The notes beneath the pieces were generated by a model. It was not told the origin of the DNA and searched no databases. It was given only the letters and a program-made list of their open reading frames with translations. Positions 62,553 to 64,000 of a stretch of DNA of 64,000 nt are shown piece after piece. A program made the position numbers and the translations under genes. The first letter of the stretch is position 1. Every line of letters begins with the position of its first letter. Source of the stretch: TMED23 sp964566055 (GTDB lineage Bacteria > Pseudomonadota > Alphaproteobacteria > Rhodospirillales > UBA2165); the NCBI GenBank assembly GCA_964566055.1, contig CAZMHI010000019.1, positions 8,198 to 72,197 of the forward strand. Direction: 5' to 3'.

Positions 62553-63416
62553 TTACATAACCGGCTCGTCGATGACGGTGTTTTCGATGTGGCCGATATT
62601 TTCTATCTCAACTCGAACGACATCACCGGCTTTGAGGAAATTAGGCGGGTCGGCCAGAGCGCCTACACCGGCTGGTGTGCCAGTGGCTAGAATATCTCCC
62701 GGCTCGAGCGTCATGACTGTCGAGAGATAAGCGATCTGTTCAAAGCAGTTGAATATCATTTCGCTGGTATTACCGCTTTGCCGGGTCTCGCCGTTAATCA
62801 CCGTCGAGATAGCCAGATCATGCGGATCGCCTACTTCATCGGCGGTGACGATCCAGGGTCCAACCGGGCCATGGGTGTCAAAGGATTTGCCAAGGGTCGC
62901 TGTTGGTGAGCGCATTTGCCAGTCCCGTACACTAACATCATTGCAAACTGTGTAGCCGGCGATCACCTTGGCAGCGTCTTCAACCGCGACATGGCGGCAG
63001 TTTTTACCGATAACTACACCGAGTTCGCATTCATAATCCAGCTCGTCGGAAACTTTGGGTAGGTGAATATCGTCATAAGGCCCATTGAGGCAGGAAACCT
63101 GTTTGTTAAACCAGATTTGAAATTCAGGCTTGGTCATGCCGAGCTTGGCGACCTCTTCCAAATGGGAGCCGTAATTTAAGCCAATCGCCAGATATTTCGT
63201 GGCATTGGGCACCGGCGTCTCAAGCCGGACGTCAGCTAACTTAAAACTCCGGCCGTCTGCCTTAGCAGCTGTCTCAAGCGCGACTTCACCGGCGCGCAAA
63301 AACGTGCGCATATCCTTTGGCAGATCTGGCGCTGCATCAGATAGATCGACAATCTCATCCTCTTTCATCACGCCAATCCGAGTCATGCCGCCATGAGTGA
63401 AGGTCGCTAATCTCAT
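62553..63416 (-). CDS. Fumarylacetoacetate hydrolase family protein
   Basis: 287 residues. The C-terminal domain holds the metal ligands in DELDYECELGVVIGKNC and the SPTATLGKSFDTHGPVGPWIV segment. Members hydrolyse or decarboxylate ring-cleavage products (fumarylpyruvate, 4-oxalocrotonate) or act as ketonases. The reaction here is not fixed; position among aromatic-catabolism genes favours a ring-fission product. GGGAG precedes the ATG. It is 27 bases downstream of the NTF2-like gene. Confidence 0.9.
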   Translation of the reverse strand: MRLATFTHGGMTRIGVMKEDEIVDLSDAAPDLPKDMRTFLRAGEVALETAAKADGRSFKLADVRLETPVPNATKYLAIGLNYGSHLEEVAKLGMTKPEFQIWFNKQVSCLNGPYDDIHLPKVSDELDYECELGVVIGKNCRHVAVEDAAKVIAGYTVCNDVSVRDWQMRSPTATLGKSFDTHGPVGPWIVTADEVGDPHDLAISTVINGETRQSGNTSEMIFNCFEQIAYLSTVMTLEPGDILATGTPAGVGALADPPNFLKAGDVVRVEIENIGHIENTVIDEPVM

Positions 63417-63443
63417 TTTTGTCTCCCTGGTTGATTATTGTGG

Positions 63444-63875
63444 CTAACTATCCGCCTTGAAGGCTAAATCAAGCCGCCGTTCGGCAAACCGCCACTGCCC
63501 ATCCGAGCCTTTTTCGAACGTCTCGTACGAATCTCCGACGACATAGGATTCGGGCGTTGCTGGTTGATCGCCCGACCCAATATAAGTCGTTGCAGTCACC
63601 ACAGCTTCGATGCGGTCGGGTTCCACGGACAATATTCGCATATTTGACCAAAGGTGGCGGGATTGGCGACCGGCTTGCTTGGCGCGGCCCTCGAAAAGCT
63701 CCGTCAAGTCGGCTTTGCCTTGAACATCCATACCGGGCGCCGAAATACGCCCATCCGCAGTAAATAAGTCAGGTATTTTTACCTCTTCACCGTGATCGGC
63801 ATACCAGCAAAATGTGGTGATAAGATCGCCTAGTTCTTGCCGCAGCTCGGAACTGATTTTAAATATTTCGGCCAA
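63444..63875 (-). CDS. NTF2-like (SnoaL) domain protein
   Basis: 143 residues. The start TTG has GGGGGAGG six bases upstream. The FCWYADHGEEVKIPDLFTADGRISAP segment and LTELFEGRAKQAGRQSRHLWSNMRIL fit the nuclear-transport-factor-2-like fold used by SnoaL cyclases and aromatic dioxygenase beta subunits. It has no catalytic residues I can assign. It precedes the FAH-family gene on the same strand, so it may be an accessory enzyme of that catabolic step. Confidence 0.8.
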   Translation of the reverse strand: MAEIFKISSELRQELGDLITTFCWYADHGEEVKIPDLFTADGRISAPGMDVQGKADLTELFEGRAKQAGRQSRHLWSNMRILSVEPDRIEAVVTATTYIGSGDQPATPESYVVGDSYETFEKGSDGQWRFAERRLDLAFKADS

Positions 63876-63928
63876 GCCAGCCTCCCCCTATTTGATGAGC
63901 CACCATGCCATGTCTGTGCCAACTAGGC

Positions 63929-63961
63929 AAAAAAATAGGGCCGCCAGTTAAAAGCAGCCCC
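63929..63961 (-). terminator. Rho-independent terminator of a minus-strand gene beyond the right edge
   Basis: On the minus strand GGGCTGC pairs with GCGGCCC (one G-U pair) around a loop of about nine bases and is followed by TATTTTTTT. The gene it ends is outside the window. Confidence 0.6.
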
Positions 63962-64000
63962 ACTTAACAAAATATAAGTTCCTGGTTTATTCAGAAATGG

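Overview
The window reads as a chromosomal segment of an alphaproteobacterium, most likely a Rhodospirillales-like marine or environmental lineage with moderate GC content. The evidence is gene content and order: a CcrM-type GANTC adenine methyltransferase next to ribonuclease HII, a cobalamin-dependent ribonucleotide reductase as the RNR, argH-lptM-lysA followed by a TIGR02302/DUF4175 protein, an MJ0042 zinc-ribbon protein divergent from ftsEX, and the run HIG1 twin-membrane protein / cobalamin adenosyltransferase / etfB / etfA / 3-hydroxyacyl-CoA dehydrogenase. The assignment is inference from gene order; no 16S gene is present. I noticed no tRNA, rRNA, CRISPR array, prophage or insertion sequence.

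Left part (1-33 kb) is mostly housekeeping. It holds a partial acyl-CoA ligase, a small lipoprotein, an M24 aminopeptidase with an unusual N-terminal extension, an orphan CheZ-like protein followed by an unrecognised 401-residue protein, argH-lptM-lysA-DUF4175, MJ0042 protein / ftsE-ftsX-ydcF-plsC, nrdJ, the cobalamin adenosyltransferase and ETF operon, the ccrM / rnhB / DUF952 / acidic protein / YffB-like run, a PA0069 radical SAM protein divergent from two arsenosugar-associated transferases, a CoA-transferase, a globin sensor without an obvious output domain and a sulfotransferase.

Middle part (33-50 kb) is more accessory and catabolic. A Gfo/Idh oxidoreductase is followed by a repeat-rich gap and a TPR gene that looks inserted. 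Then comes a probable seven-gene minus-strand operon (GlcG-like, tctC, tctB, tctA, Gfo/Idh, SDR, acyl-CoA dehydrogenase) that couples a tripartite carboxylate transporter to oxidation enzymes. A lipoprotein with TPR, SHOCT-like and SPOR parts stands divergent to it. A peptidoglycan-binding-like gene carries an apparent one-base frameshift. A two-domain aromatic-CoA monooxygenase/reductase stands divergent from an aryl-CoA/AMP ligase, pointing to a salicylyl-CoA or 2-aminobenzoyl-CoA pathway.

Right part (49-64 kb) holds a fused RimB-like protease plus RimK ligase, a DUF3179 protein, an MlaC-type lipid carrier with a Sel1 protein, a signalling block (DUF2336, OmpR-type regulator, STAS protein, unknown 327-residue protein), a zinc-type quinone oxidoreductase with a sulfatase, and a cluster of small catabolic enzymes: VOC protein, heme-binding beta barrel, 3-hydroxyanthranilate 3,4-dioxygenase, RidA-type deaminase, FAH-family hydrolase and an NTF2-like protein. 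The dioxygenase/RidA pair and the two-domain monooxygenase together suggest degradation of tryptophan-derived aromatics, though the two loci are about 12 kb apart and only partial pathways are visible.
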